Shown in pieces: positions 26,678-35,792 of a DNA stretch of 64,000 nucleotides. Position numbers and translations under genes: made by a program. This DNA comes from Acidilobaceae archaeon. GTDB taxonomy: Archaea; Thermoproteota; Thermoprotei_A; Sulfolobales; Acidilobaceae. Below the pieces are notes generated by a model, which worked only from the letters and a program-made list of their open reading frames with translations, made no database searches and was not told the origin of the DNA. The stretch covers positions 1 to 64,000 of the forward strand of contig JALTZJ010000026.1 in the NCBI GenBank assembly GCA_027046245.1. The letters are read 5' to 3'. Each line of letters starts with the position of its first letter. Within the stretch, counting starts at the first letter, position 1.

Positions 26678-28768
26678 TTAGTCTACTGTCTGCACGCAGC
26701 CGCTTCTCCTCTCATATAGCATGCCGTCTTGTAGCATTCGTTGTATCGTTCTCTCGACTCTATCTCTAGGCGCCTTGGTTGCTTTCACGACTTCCTGTAT
26801 TACTGTTTCCACCTTGGCGCACTGGCTGGACTCGCCACCGGTTATCCTTTTGATGACGTCGTTTATAACGCTCATGAGCTTCCTCGTGTGGAAGCTGGCT
26901 CCAGTCATGATCATGCCAACGTCTATGGCTCCGGTCTCTAGGTCTACGCCTATGCTGCTTAGCATGGTTACCATGAGTCTTATAGCTGCCATGGCGTCTT
27001 CCTCCGTCGCCTCGCTCTTCAGAGCGAGCTTTGCATGAGCCTCTGTGAGCCTCACTAGGGCTTCGAGCTGCCTCGTGGTTATCGGTACCGGCACCTGGCC
27101 TGTTTCCTGGCTGGCCTGCTGTAGGACGCTGCTCCTCATCTCTACGAAGAAGTCCTCGAGGAGCCTCTTGGCCTGAGGGGTGAGCCTCGGCTTCACGTAC
27201 TTCCTTGCATAGGCTATGTACTTCCTGAGCAGCTCGGGCTCTATATCGGGCTTGAACCTCTCAAGGTTAGTATGCGTTTCTAGGACGTAGCGGGCCAGCA
27301 TCTTATCCCTGTCCCTGCTTATAACGTCCCTCACTATGAAGATGAGGTCGAACCTGCTGATTATAGGCGCTGGTAGATCTACGTTGTCGATGAAGCTCTT
27401 AGTGGGGTCGTAGTAGCCGTATTTCGGGTTGCCAGCGGCCAGTACACTGGTCCTGGCGCTGAGGGTAGCCTTGATTCCGGCCTTAGCTATGCTGACAGTC
27501 TGCTGTTCCATGGCCTCGTGGATGACTGCTCTATCATTCTTACTCATCTTGTCGAACTCGTCTATAATGGCTACGCCCCCATCTGCTAGCACCAGGGCAC
27601 CTGCCTCCAGGTAGTACTCGCCGGTTTTTGCATCCCTTATCACTGCGGCGGTAAGGCCTGCCGCCGTGCTGCCCTTGCCCGTGGTGAAGACCGCTCTAGG
27701 CGCTATCTGCGCGGCGCTCTGTAGGAGCTGGCTCTTCGCGACGCCAGGGTCTCCTATGAATAGTACGTGTATGTCTCCCCTCACCCTGGTGCCGTCGGGC
27801 CTCTGCTTAGGCACGCCCCCGACTAGCAGTAGGGCTATGGCCAGCTTGAGGTCCCAGTGGCCGTAGATCGCTGGTGCTATGCTAGCTACTATCCTCTCCC
27901 TTATCCACGGGTCCCTCGCTAAATCGAGTATTCTCTCTTCGTCTTCCTTCGTTATGCTCACCTCCTCAAGGATCTTCTCGCTGAGCTTTACACTGTTGGC
28001 GTCGATATAGAGGCCGAAGAGGGTGCCGGTCGAGGAGAGCTGCTCCAGGCTGACGATTCCAGCTATCTTAACCCTGTCTCCAGGCCTCGCGGTCTCGACT
28101 AGGTCCCTCGTGAGGTGAACCTCTATGCTCCTAGGTATCTGGCCTCCTGGTACGTCTTCGGGTCTCTCCTGGACTACTATCTTCTGCCAGTCTATGAAGA
28201 CGCTTCTCTCCCTGACTAGTATGAATTTGCCTCCCCCTTCACCGCAGACAGGACATATGCTGGGCCTCTCCACTCTCTCGCCTAGTACCTCGTCGTCGCC
28301 CGGGGGCCAGTAGAACTCGCCGCCGCACTTGTCATGCCTGAAATAGGCTTTAAGCATCCTAGTAGCCCTTGGCTGCATCCTAGTCACTATGCCCTCAACC
28401 TGCACAAGCTTGCCCACGTGCTCGCTACCGACCTCCCTAATCTTTACGGTCTCGAAGAGGCCAACAAAGCGGGGGATAAACTCCCTGCGCTTCTCAGCAT
28501 ACTCAGGATAATCCCTCTTAACGATCTCGTAAATAGCCTCGCCGGCTTCACGGATAAACTCCCTGGGCTCCTCAAGAGCCCGCATAGCCAGCTCGGGATC
28601 GAACCTGTAGAGGTCGCCAAACTCTATTATGAGGCTGAACCCCTCATAATCAACCATACGTCTAATCCTATCCATATACTTCAGATTACCCTCGTGATCC
28701 CGGAAGCGTTCAAGGAACTCCTTAAAGCGGGTTGCAATATCTAGCGGCTCGAGAATCTCCTCTGTCAA
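26678..28768 (-). CDS. mcm: minichromosome maintenance (MCM) replicative helicase
   Basis: GDPGVAKSQLL, DEFDKM, SRFDLIF, zinc-binding HDKCGG...CPVCGEGG. Confidence 0.97.
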   Translation of the reverse strand: MTEEILEPLDIATRFKEFLERFRDHEGNLKYMDRIRRMVDYEGFSLIIEFGDLYRFDPELAMRALEEPREFIREAGEAIYEIVKRDYPEYAEKRREFIPRFVGLFETVKIREVGSEHVGKLVQVEGIVTRMQPRATRMLKAYFRHDKCGGEFYWPPGDDEVLGERVERPSICPVCGEGGGKFILVRERSVFIDWQKIVVQERPEDVPGGQIPRSIEVHLTRDLVETARPGDRVKIAGIVSLEQLSSTGTLFGLYIDANSVKLSEKILEEVSITKEDEERILDLARDPWIRERIVASIAPAIYGHWDLKLAIALLLVGGVPKQRPDGTRVRGDIHVLFIGDPGVAKSQLLQSAAQIAPRAVFTTGKGSTAAGLTAAVIRDAKTGEYYLEAGALVLADGGVAIIDEFDKMSKNDRAVIHEAMEQQTVSIAKAGIKATLSARTSVLAAGNPKYGYYDPTKSFIDNVDLPAPIISRFDLIFIVRDVISRDRDKMLARYVLETHTNLERFKPDIEPELLRKYIAYARKYVKPRLTPQAKRLLEDFFVEMRSSVLQQASQETGQVPVPITTRQLEALVRLTEAHAKLALKSEATEEDAMAAIRLMVTMLSSIGVDLETGAIDVGMIMTGASFHTRKLMSVINDVIKRITGGESSQCAKVETVIQEVVKATKAPRDRVERTIQRMLQDGMLYERRSGCVQTVD

Positions 28769-29334
28769 TCTTCACCCCCCTCAATAACCCTCTTAACATA
28801 CTTATCCCAAGAATTGGCGGTCTCCGCTATAGCTGAATACACTATTATCTCCTCGGGGGTCATCCTGTCCTTGAATGTCTCGTCCTGGGGAGGCATAGCC
28901 AGCCGCACTATCTTCTGGAACCTGGCGTCTGCAATAGCCTTCACATTCTGCTGAACCCTGTCCTTGTCCTGGAGAAGCATGTGTATAACCTTCTCCTTGA
29001 GCATCTCATTTATTCTAGCCACGAGCCTCTCAACCTGGTAGTAGAAGTCCTCCCTTAGGGAGACCAGGGTAGAGGCCCCGCTCCTGTTGACCTCGCTAAA
29101 GTGAACCCTATTAATCTCATCTATATCAACGCTATCGTCCCTCATGTCAACGTAGCCCATCTCCTTGAGCATACGAGCCTGCCACCTGGGCAGCTCGACC
29201 TCGTCGCCACGCCTAGCATTAATGACGCCGCCCGGCGTTGGGAGGCCTTCGTAGTCCCTAACGAATACCACCCTAACAAGCCTGCCTTCAAAGTACTCGC
29301 GCACCAGCTGAAGCCGCATGTCAAGCTTTAACAC
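28765..29334 (-). CDS. gins23: GINS complex subunit, Gins23-type (B-A domain order)
   Basis: Beta-rich N-terminus followed by helical domain; overlaps mcm start. Confidence 0.8.
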   Translation of the reverse strand: MLKLDMRLQLVREYFEGRLVRVVFVRDYEGLPTPGGVINARRGDEVELPRWQARMLKEMGYVDMRDDSVDIDEINRVHFSEVNRSGASTLVSLREDFYYQVERLVARINEMLKEKVIHMLLQDKDRVQQNVKAIADARFQKIVRLAMPPQDETFKDRMTPEEIIVYSAIAETANSWDKYVKRVIEGGED

Positions 29335-29401
29335 AGCCCACCATACCCCTCCAATCCGCTAGCAACAGCACGTAGTGAGTGGTTAGGGGCTACAGGGCCC
29401 C

Positions 29402-29415
29402 AGGGGTGCACCCCT
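29402..29415. promoter_or_regulatory. 14-bp perfect palindrome between divergent genes
   Basis: AGGGGTGCACCCCT. Confidence 0.4.
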
Positions 29416-29541
29416 ATGTTTAGTGTGTTACTGTGGGGTTTAGCCTTTAAGAGGGGGGCCAGCCCACGGGGCTCCCCCCGATTAACGGTGAGAGCCTCCT
29501 AAAAGACTCGGGCACCATTATATCGCTGGGTCGAGCTAGTC

Positions 29542-30786
29542 ATGAAGAGGCCTGGAGGAGTGCAGCCAACACTGCTACTGCTAGGCGCTGTAAACGGGGC
29601 TAGCTTTGGCTTGCTACTGAGCGTGGTAGCCCCCTACATGTACAGCCTGGGCTTCACAGGCACAGAGTTCGGGGCTATAACGGGTCTCAGCGTGGCAAGC
29701 AGCCTCCTGGCTACATTGACGAGCGGCTATCTAAGCGACTCCCTGGGGGCGCGCAAGGTGGTATCAGCGGGGCTATTTCTCAGGGCTGTTGCAGCGCTCT
29801 TAATAGCGTCAGGCTCGGCAATAGTAATGGCTCTAGGCTTCCTACTCCAGGGCTTCGCCATGGGCTTCACCTGGGCAGCAGCCAGCGCCCTGGTAGCGAG
29901 GAGCGGAGATGACGAGAGGCTTCACTACACTTTCAGCTATGTGGCCGCGGCTTCAACACTAGGCGCAGCCGCCGGGAGCTTCTCAGGATTCATCCCAGTA
30001 GCGGCTAGCCAATGGACCGACATGCCATTGATAGAGGCGTATAGGCTAGCCATAGCAGGGCTGGCGCCCCTAAGCCTGGCAAGCGTGCCCCTAGCGCTAG
30101 CCACCAGGGAAACCGGGGTCTCCAACGCTAGAAGGAGTCCTCTAGACGCCGTTAAGGCATTCAGGGCGATAAAGCCGCTAAGGATACTGGTAGCGTATAA
30201 CGCCGTCGTAGGCTTTGGAGCTGCGATGTCGATACACAATATAGGCTACTACTTCGCCGCCAAGTACGGTGTCACAAGCGCCGAGATAGGCGTGGTAACA
30301 GGGCTAGAGCAGCTAGCCATGGCCGCCCTCATGATTATCAATCCAAGGCTGGCAGACAGGATCGGAAGCCCGCTCATAGTCTACCTAGCCCTGACTAGTG
30401 CAAGCCTCCCCCTACTAGTAGCCATGACGCTAACCAACAGCTTCGCAGTAGCATCTACCCTATTCATAGTGAGGACCGTGCTGATGAACGCCGCTAACCC
30501 CCTACTAGAGGCCACTATAATGAGGCTAATACCCAGAGATCTCAGGGGAAGCGCTGGCGCATTGATGAGCCTTAGCTTCACACTACCCGCTAGCGCGGGC
30601 CGAGCCTTCGGCGGCGCGCTACTAGACCTGCACTTAGAGCTGCCGCTTAGAGCAACTGCAGCGCTCTACGCAATCAGCATAACGTTCTTAGCAAGTAGGA
30701 GGAAGGAGATAGAGGCCTGGATCCCAGCGGAGCCCGTCACCCCAGGAGCATCCTCGCCCCGGCGAGTAGCAGCACCAGCGAGATAA
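29542..30786 (+). CDS. MFS transporter
   Basis: 12-TM pattern, GYLSDSLGARKVV (motif A-like). Confidence 0.88.
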   Translation: MKRPGGVQPTLLLLGAVNGASFGLLLSVVAPYMYSLGFTGTEFGAITGLSVASSLLATLTSGYLSDSLGARKVVSAGLFLRAVAALLIASGSAIVMALGFLLQGFAMGFTWAAASALVARSGDDERLHYTFSYVAAASTLGAAAGSFSGFIPVAASQWTDMPLIEAYRLAIAGLAPLSLASVPLALATRETGVSNARRSPLDAVKAFRAIKPLRILVAYNAVVGFGAAMSIHNIGYYFAAKYGVTSAEIGVVTGLEQLAMAALMIINPRLADRIGSPLIVYLALTSASLPLLVAMTLTNSFAVASTLFIVRTVLMNAANPLLEATIMRLIPRDLRGSAGALMSLSFTLPASAGRAFGGALLDLHLELPLRATAALYAISITFLASRRKEIEAWIPAEPVTPGASSPRRVAAPAR

Positions 30787-31522
30787 CGAGCCGCAAGCTC
30801 CTTGGCCTCATCCTCGCAGCTATTCTAGGCCCTAGCGTGGCGCCTGCAAGCGCTCCAAGCCCCCACGGCACCGCCACCTCATAGACTACCTGTCCGGTGG
30901 CCACGTGGACAACGCCGCTAGCCACGCTCCCAGCACTTATAGCGACTATACTAGTGGCTGCAGCTTCATGCACGCCCATGCCGAGGGGCCCCATGAGGAG
31001 CGGCATCAGGATAGCACCACCACCGGTTCCAGTTAACCCTGCGACTAAGCCCGCTGCCAGGCCTACGAAGACTTCAAGCAGCGGCCTCCTCCTCTCAGCG
31101 CCGCCAGCGCCTTTCTCAGCTCCCTCTTTCCCGCCTCTAGAGGCGAGGGTTTTCCTAGCGAGGTTCAGTGCATAGGCTACAATGAAGGAGCCCACGAGCA
31201 ACTCTATGAGCCTAGCATTTATATAGGCGACTAAGGCGGCTCCCGCCACGCTGCCGGGAAGCATAGAGACCAGAAGTATGGCGGCCCTCCTTATGCTAGC
31301 ATCTCCCCGTGCTAGATAGTTAAGCCCGCCCCACACGGTTATGACCGCAACTACAGCCTTACTGGTTCCCACGGCGAGCCCGATAGGCAGCCCTAGCACG
31401 AAGTAGAACACTGGTACCATGAAGACACCGCCACCGACGCCACTCATAGTAGCAAGAATCCCGACTACCAGGCCGCCCAAGCCTAGAATCGCATAGTAGA
31501 GCGGTTCTGCCCCCACCGCCAC
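30737..31522 (-). CDS. sulfite exporter TauE/SafE family membrane protein
   Basis: GVGGGVFMVPVF...GTSKAVVAVI and GLTGTGGGAILMPLL repeats. Confidence 0.9.
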   Translation of the reverse strand: MAVGAEPLYYAILGLGGLVVGILATMSGVGGGVFMVPVFYFVLGLPIGLAVGTSKAVVAVITVWGGLNYLARGDASIRRAAILLVSMLPGSVAGAALVAYINARLIELLVGSFIVAYALNLARKTLASRGGKEGAEKGAGGAERRRPLLEVFVGLAAGLVAGLTGTGGGAILMPLLMGPLGMGVHEAAATSIVAISAGSVASGVVHVATGQVVYEVAVPWGLGALAGATLGPRIAARMRPRSLRLVISLVLLLAGARMLLG

Positions 31523-31565
31523 AGTGCAACGCCGCTAAAACCCTGTGAGCGGCTTTGCAGAGCCT

Positions 31566-31964
31566 CTAAGCCTTTCCTCTGCCCCCTCTTTCACCCTCCT
31601 TGTCCACGCCCTCAGCGCTGCGACGCCGTAGACTCTTAATCCTCTCAACGCTCTCGATAACGTCTAGCCACTCCTTAACCCTCTTAGGGTCGCCTTCGTC
31701 CAGGCTCTCCTTAACCTTCTGGGCTGCAACATACTGCGCCATAGAGATTATGCCCTCTATCTCTGCCTCCCTAGCCTCGCTCTCATCACTTACAATCATG
31801 ACCCTGCCATGTACGGGGCATACTATCTCGCCGCTACGAAGCCTGAAAAGGGGAAGACCATCAAGAGGGCACGTCTGCTCAAGCATAACGGCGCCCTGCA
31901 GCATCAACTGGGTCATCCGGCGCAGGGCCTCGTCCCTATCGACGCCGCCTCCACCTTTATCCAA
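31566..31964 (-). CDS. UPF0148 / Sjogren syndrome-scleroderma autoantigen 1 (p27) family protein
   Basis: RDEALRRMTQLMLQGAVMLEQTCPLDGLPLFRLRSGEIVCPVHG; TTG start chosen (ORF track extends to 32171). Confidence 0.8.
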   Translation of the reverse strand: MDKGGGGVDRDEALRRMTQLMLQGAVMLEQTCPLDGLPLFRLRSGEIVCPVHGRVMIVSDESEAREAEIEGIISMAQYVAAQKVKESLDEGDPKRVKEWLDVIESVERIKSLRRRSAEGVDKEGERGGRGKA

Positions 31965-32136
31965 GCCAGCACTCCACCCCACACTATCACAGCACTGCGG
32001 GTCTGCGGTGAAAACAGTGGAGGAGCCCCGGAGAGCCGCGGGGAACCCCTCCGAGCTGTCACCACTCCATCTATGCAGGGACGGCAGCATAGTCGAGGAC
32101 CCTAATGCTTGTAGCAGGAGGGGCGGTGTCAAGGCG

Positions 32137-32697
32137 GTGCTACCCGGGAGTAGCAGGCTTGCACTCAGCAAGAGAATGGCGGGCCTCCTACGCCACTATC
32201 CTCATAGATACGGGTTAAGCCTCGACAAGGAGGGATGGGCCAGGATAAGGGATCTCGTAGAGGCGCTCCACAGAATGGGGCTCCGCTGGGTGGAGGAGTG
32301 GCACGTCAGGGGAGTAGCAGAGCATGACCCAAAGGGCCGATACCAGCTAGTGGGGGACATGATAAGAGCGCGATACGGTCACAGCATAAGGATAGAGGGG
32401 CGCTACGAGGAAGCCGTAAACCCGCCTCCACTCTACCACGGAACCCCAGTTAGAAACCTACAAAGCATACTAGCTAGGGGCCTCATGCCAGGGAGAAGAC
32501 TCTACGTTCACCTCTCAGCGACCAGGGAAGACGCCCTGGAGACCGGAAAGAGGCACGGTTCCCCAGTAGCGATACTCAAGGTAGATCCTGCATGCCTTAG
32601 GAACAGGCAGGTTAAGGTGTACAAAGCCACGGATCGAGTATACCTAGCACGGTGGGTGCCCCCCGAGTGCATAGAGGTAGAGGAGGTGACTGGGTAG
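32137..32697 (+). CDS. kptA: RNA 2'-phosphotransferase (Tpt1/KptA)
   Basis: LALSKRMAGLLRHYPHRYGLSLDKEGWARIRDLV, LYHGTPVRNLQSILARGL, VHLSATREDA; GTG start inferred inside the longer ORF 31600-32697. Confidence 0.88.
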   Translation: MLPGSSRLALSKRMAGLLRHYPHRYGLSLDKEGWARIRDLVEALHRMGLRWVEEWHVRGVAEHDPKGRYQLVGDMIRARYGHSIRIEGRYEEAVNPPPLYHGTPVRNLQSILARGLMPGRRLYVHLSATREDALETGKRHGSPVAILKVDPACLRNRQVKVYKATDRVYLARWVPPECIEVEEVTG

Positions 32698-32758
32698 ACG
32701 ATTAACACTAATAACCCCCGCCGGCAAGGGGGACTACCATAATACGGGGGCCTGGCGA

Positions 32759-32894
32759 GGGCCCGTCGTCTAGCCTGGCTAGGATGCGGGGTACGAAGGC
32801 CTGCCGAAGCCCGCACTTGAACAGGCGGGGAGCGGCGGCCTCCGCCCGACTCGGGACCCCGTGGTCCGGGGTTCAAATCCCCGCGGGCCCACCA
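32759..32894 (+). tRNA. tRNA-Pro (CGG) with ~58-nt intron at a noncanonical position 5' of the anticodon; CCA encoded
   Basis: Acceptor GGGCCCG/CGGGCCC; D-arm GTCTAGCCTGGCTAGGAT; anticodon stem CGGGG/CCCCG with loop CTCGGGA; T-arm CGGGG-TTCAAAT-CCCCG; ACCA. Confidence 0.85.
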
Positions 32895-32909
32895 GGCCCC
32901 CTCCACTAT

Positions 32910-33653
32910 TCAAGCCTTGAATCCCCTCTCCCCTAGTAGCCGTCTTAGAGACTCGCTTCTCTCATCGAAGTAGCCTCCCCTGGCGGCGTAACGCTTCAAC
33001 AGCCTAAGCCAGTCCCTCTTCCTGCTGTAGGGAGCCATTACCTCGTAGGCCCTCGCCAGGTCATCGCCGCTATAGTCTCTATACTTGTCCTCGTGGACTA
33101 GCATGTCCAATGGTAGCCTAGGCCTAACCGGCGGATCCTCCGCGGGAACTCCTATGGTGAGCCCAAAGAGCGGGTAGGTGAGCCTGGGCAGCCGCAGCAA
33201 CTCTATTATATCCCCTGCAGCATTCTGCACTGCTCCTATGAAGCAAGTCCCGTATCCCAGGGCTTCAGCCATTGTAGCCATGTTCTCGGCTGCAAGAGCC
33301 GCATCTATCGCTGCGAACAGCAGCAGGGCGTAATGATCCTCGGCCAACTCCTCTCCTCTATACTCCAGGAGGCGCTTCAACCTGTATAGATCCGCGAGGA
33401 AAACCAGGAACTCACCCGCCTCGTCAACGTGGCTCTGCCCTATAAGCTCGGCAATCCTCCGCCTAACACTCCTATCTCGCACCCTAACAGCGCTCCAAAG
33501 GTGAAGCGTAGCATCAGTAGGAGCCCTACGGCCAGCCTCTAGGATAAGCCTCACATGCTCCTCCGGCAGCTCCACCCGCTTATACCGCCTAATACTTCTA
33601 TGCCTAGAAAATACCTCATAGACAGTCATCCAGGAAGACGCATCCAGCACCAT
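32910..33653 (-). CDS. nitroreductase family protein
   Basis: FSRHRSIRRYKR..., RRAPTDATLHLWSAV, ALAAENMATMAEALGYGTCFIGAV. Confidence 0.88.
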   Translation of the reverse strand: MVLDASSWMTVYEVFSRHRSIRRYKRVELPEEHVRLILEAGRRAPTDATLHLWSAVRVRDRSVRRRIAELIGQSHVDEAGEFLVFLADLYRLKRLLEYRGEELAEDHYALLLFAAIDAALAAENMATMAEALGYGTCFIGAVQNAAGDIIELLRLPRLTYPLFGLTIGVPAEDPPVRPRLPLDMLVHEDKYRDYSGDDLARAYEVMAPYSRKRDWLRLLKRYAARGGYFDERSESLRRLLGERGFKA

Positions 33654-33731
33654 AACACGTCGACCTCCAGCTAGTTTAGACCTCCGGAGAGCAAGCTAAG
33701 GAATGGCACAAGAGGTTATGAGGCCAAGTTA

Positions 33732-33751
33732 TTACGCAGTGCACTGCGTAA
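33732..33751. promoter_or_regulatory. 20-bp perfect palindrome
   Basis: TTACGCAGTG|CACTGCGTAA about 80 bp upstream of the nitroreductase start. Confidence 0.6.
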
Positions 33752-33829
33752 CGTGGAAAACAAGTGAGGAAGGAAAGGGAAGGGAGGATAGAAGTTTCCC
33801 TCGTCCTCCACTGGTTTAGATCCCTTGCT

Positions 33830-34627
33830 TTAATCTATTAAGGCTACGTGTAGTGCTACGGTGAGCAGGACTAGTATCCCTAGGATTCTTTGAGCATGGA
33901 TTAGCCTTGCATACCTAGTAGTTTTGCCTTTACTATAGTAGAGGATTATGCCGCTTACTGTTATCAAGGCTGCGAGCCCCGCGGCAGCAAGCTCCACGGG
34001 ACCAGCATACTCTATTAGCATGGCGCCGTGGAGGAGAGCCGCTGCGCCCAAGACGAGGCTAGTCACCACATGAATCTTTAGTGCGGTCGCTAAGCTCAGG
34101 GGCAGCTTTATCTTCCTCTTAATAAGAGCTATGTAGGTGTACTTATATGCAACGAAGCCAAATATAAGCGGTATTCCAAGGTTCCAGGCAGCTGAGCCTA
34201 GAGATTCGGCAAGCTCCTCTTCACCCTCATCTTCTTCTCCTTCTTCTTCGTCTTCAGAACCGTTACTAGGCACGTAAATGCTGTTTTCCTCCCCATATTT
34301 ATCTTCTTCATAGGTATTGTCGGTTTCATTTAGCTTATCCTGACCCTCTTGAAGCATAGTATTATTTAAAGTACTATTGCCTGTATTTTTGGCGACTGTA
34401 TCTGTAGAGGTTGTATATTCCTCGTACTCATCATAGTCTTCGTCGTACCCGTTACCGTCTAATTGGATATTATGCAGTGAAGCGTTGATAACGAGTGTCA
34501 AAGGAGCTAGCAATAGTATAGATAATAGAATTAGAAGTAGAGGTGTTGTGCCACCGTTGAACCTCAACCGCGCACCACCAACTATTACCAATATCCTAAA
34601 CTGGATATTTATATAGTAATGGAACAC
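33830..34627 (-). CDS. membrane protein with acidic extracytoplasmic region and putative diheme four-His C-terminal TM domain
   Basis: Asp/Glu/Asn/Thr-rich segment; C-terminal TMs with ALKIHVVTSLVLGAAALLH and RLIHAQRILGILVLLTVALH. Confidence 0.65.
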   Translation of the reverse strand: MFHYYINIQFRILVIVGGARLRFNGGTTPLLLILLSILLLAPLTLVINASLHNIQLDGNGYDEDYDEYEEYTTSTDTVAKNTGNSTLNNTMLQEGQDKLNETDNTYEEDKYGEENSIYVPSNGSEDEEEGEEDEGEEELAESLGSAAWNLGIPLIFGFVAYKYTYIALIKRKIKLPLSLATALKIHVVTSLVLGAAALLHGAMLIEYAGPVELAAAGLAALITVSGIILYYSKGKTTRYARLIHAQRILGILVLLTVALHVALID

Positions 34628-34928
34628 ACGGCTAGCTACCGAACCTATAGCGACTCGGATCGGTAGAGTTTATAGAGTTACCTGGATTTCCGTCTGAAGC
34701 GGCCTTTTTCTAGGGCTGTAGCTATTGTAGCTATACGTGAACTATATTTAATTAATAGAATATAAAATATTATATTCGTAGAGGGTAGAGGAAGACGCGG
34801 CTTAGCAATTTAAAAGGGCGATTTTGTCCACGTTAGTTGCTAAATTAACCTAAGTAGTGTAACGCATATTTTAGCATATACTAGAATTTATACGTAGAGT
34901 GTAAACTGGGGGTGCCGGAGGCCTGGCA

Positions 34929-35792
34929 GTGTATACGCGTAGCTGGAGGACTAATTACAGGCTTCTGGCCCTCCTAGCATTATTTACGATTATTATGACA
35001 ACGCCTATCTCAAGCATCGCATCTTTGGGCGCAGAGGAGAGCTATCCATTCGTCGATTTCCCGATCATGGAGGGATTCACGTATAGGCCCTCCGTGAAGG
35101 GCGGCGCAGTTGATATTAAGTCGATGGCTTGGAGCCCTGAGAGGCCAAAGGTTTTCGTGGTTGGCGCTGAGCGGTGGGTCGCTCTGGTTTCGGCCGATGT
35201 GGGGCGTGAGCGGTGGATAAATCAGATACCAGTGAAGGGCTGGGTCTTCGAGGTAGACTGGGCTGGGGATCTAATAGTAGTTGTCGCTGCTAAGCGGCTA
35301 GTCGAGGGTGCCTGGATTAACGTATGGGAGACGGGGTTGATAGCCTACACTACCAGGGGCGAGATTGCCTGGTTGAAGAAGTATAGTGGACAGCCCGTCC
35401 TAGCTGTGGGGCAGGGCCTCATAGCGGTTACCGAGATGGATGCGGTAGAGGAGGACGGCGGGGCCCGCATGACGGGTCAGAGGATAGTGGTGTACACTTT
35501 TGAAGGTGCTGAGGCCTGGAGCCTGGACTTAGGCGCTTCAACAGTGGTTCTAGATGCCGAGTGGAGCCCTAGCGGCCGGTACCTAGCGGTGGAGGCATTC
35601 GTAACCCCGAATCCCGTCAGCGGCGCGGCCGAGGTAATCGAGTACAAGGTGATCGTGTTAGACTCTCAAGGCGGTAAAGTGCTGGAGGAGACCTATCCTG
35701 CCGACGCTGTAAATGACGTAGCTCAGGCTTGGGCCCGTGACGGCGACTTGCTGGCAATAGCTGTGGCGGGCCCCCGAGGGCTTCAAGATTAA
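34929..35792 (+). CDS. N-terminal part of frameshifted secreted beta-propeller-like surface protein
   Basis: Signal peptide-like N-terminus; repeated MAWSPERPKVFVVG, AEWSPSGRYLAVEA; stops at 35792 just after a CCCCC run. Confidence 0.7.
   Translation: MYTRSWRTNYRLLALLALFTIIMTTPISSIASLGAEESYPFVDFPIMEGFTYRPSVKGGAVDIKSMAWSPERPKVFVVGAERWVALVSADVGRERWINQIPVKGWVFEVDWAGDLIVVVAAKRLVEGAWINVWETGLIAYTTRGEIAWLKKYSGQPVLAVGQGLIAVTEMDAVEEDGGARMTGQRIVVYTFEGAEAWSLDLGASTVVLDAEWSPSGRYLAVEAFVTPNPVSGAAEVIEYKVIVLDSQGGKVLEETYPADAVNDVAQAWARDGDLLAIAVAGPRGLQD

Noticed and set aside
29335-29541. Replication origin near mcm/gins23
   Set aside because: No ORB consensus or Orc1/Cdc6 gene visible; palindromes alone do not support an origin call
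31600-32136. N-terminal part of the long plus-strand ORF upstream of kptA
   Set aside because: Antisense to the UPF0148 gene and low-complexity; KptA homology starts near 32137
32508-32906. Minus-strand ORF MEGAWWARGDLNPGPRGPESGGG...
   Set aside because: Antisense to the tRNA-Pro gene; WARGDLNPGPRGPE is a typical artefact of translating tRNA 3' ends
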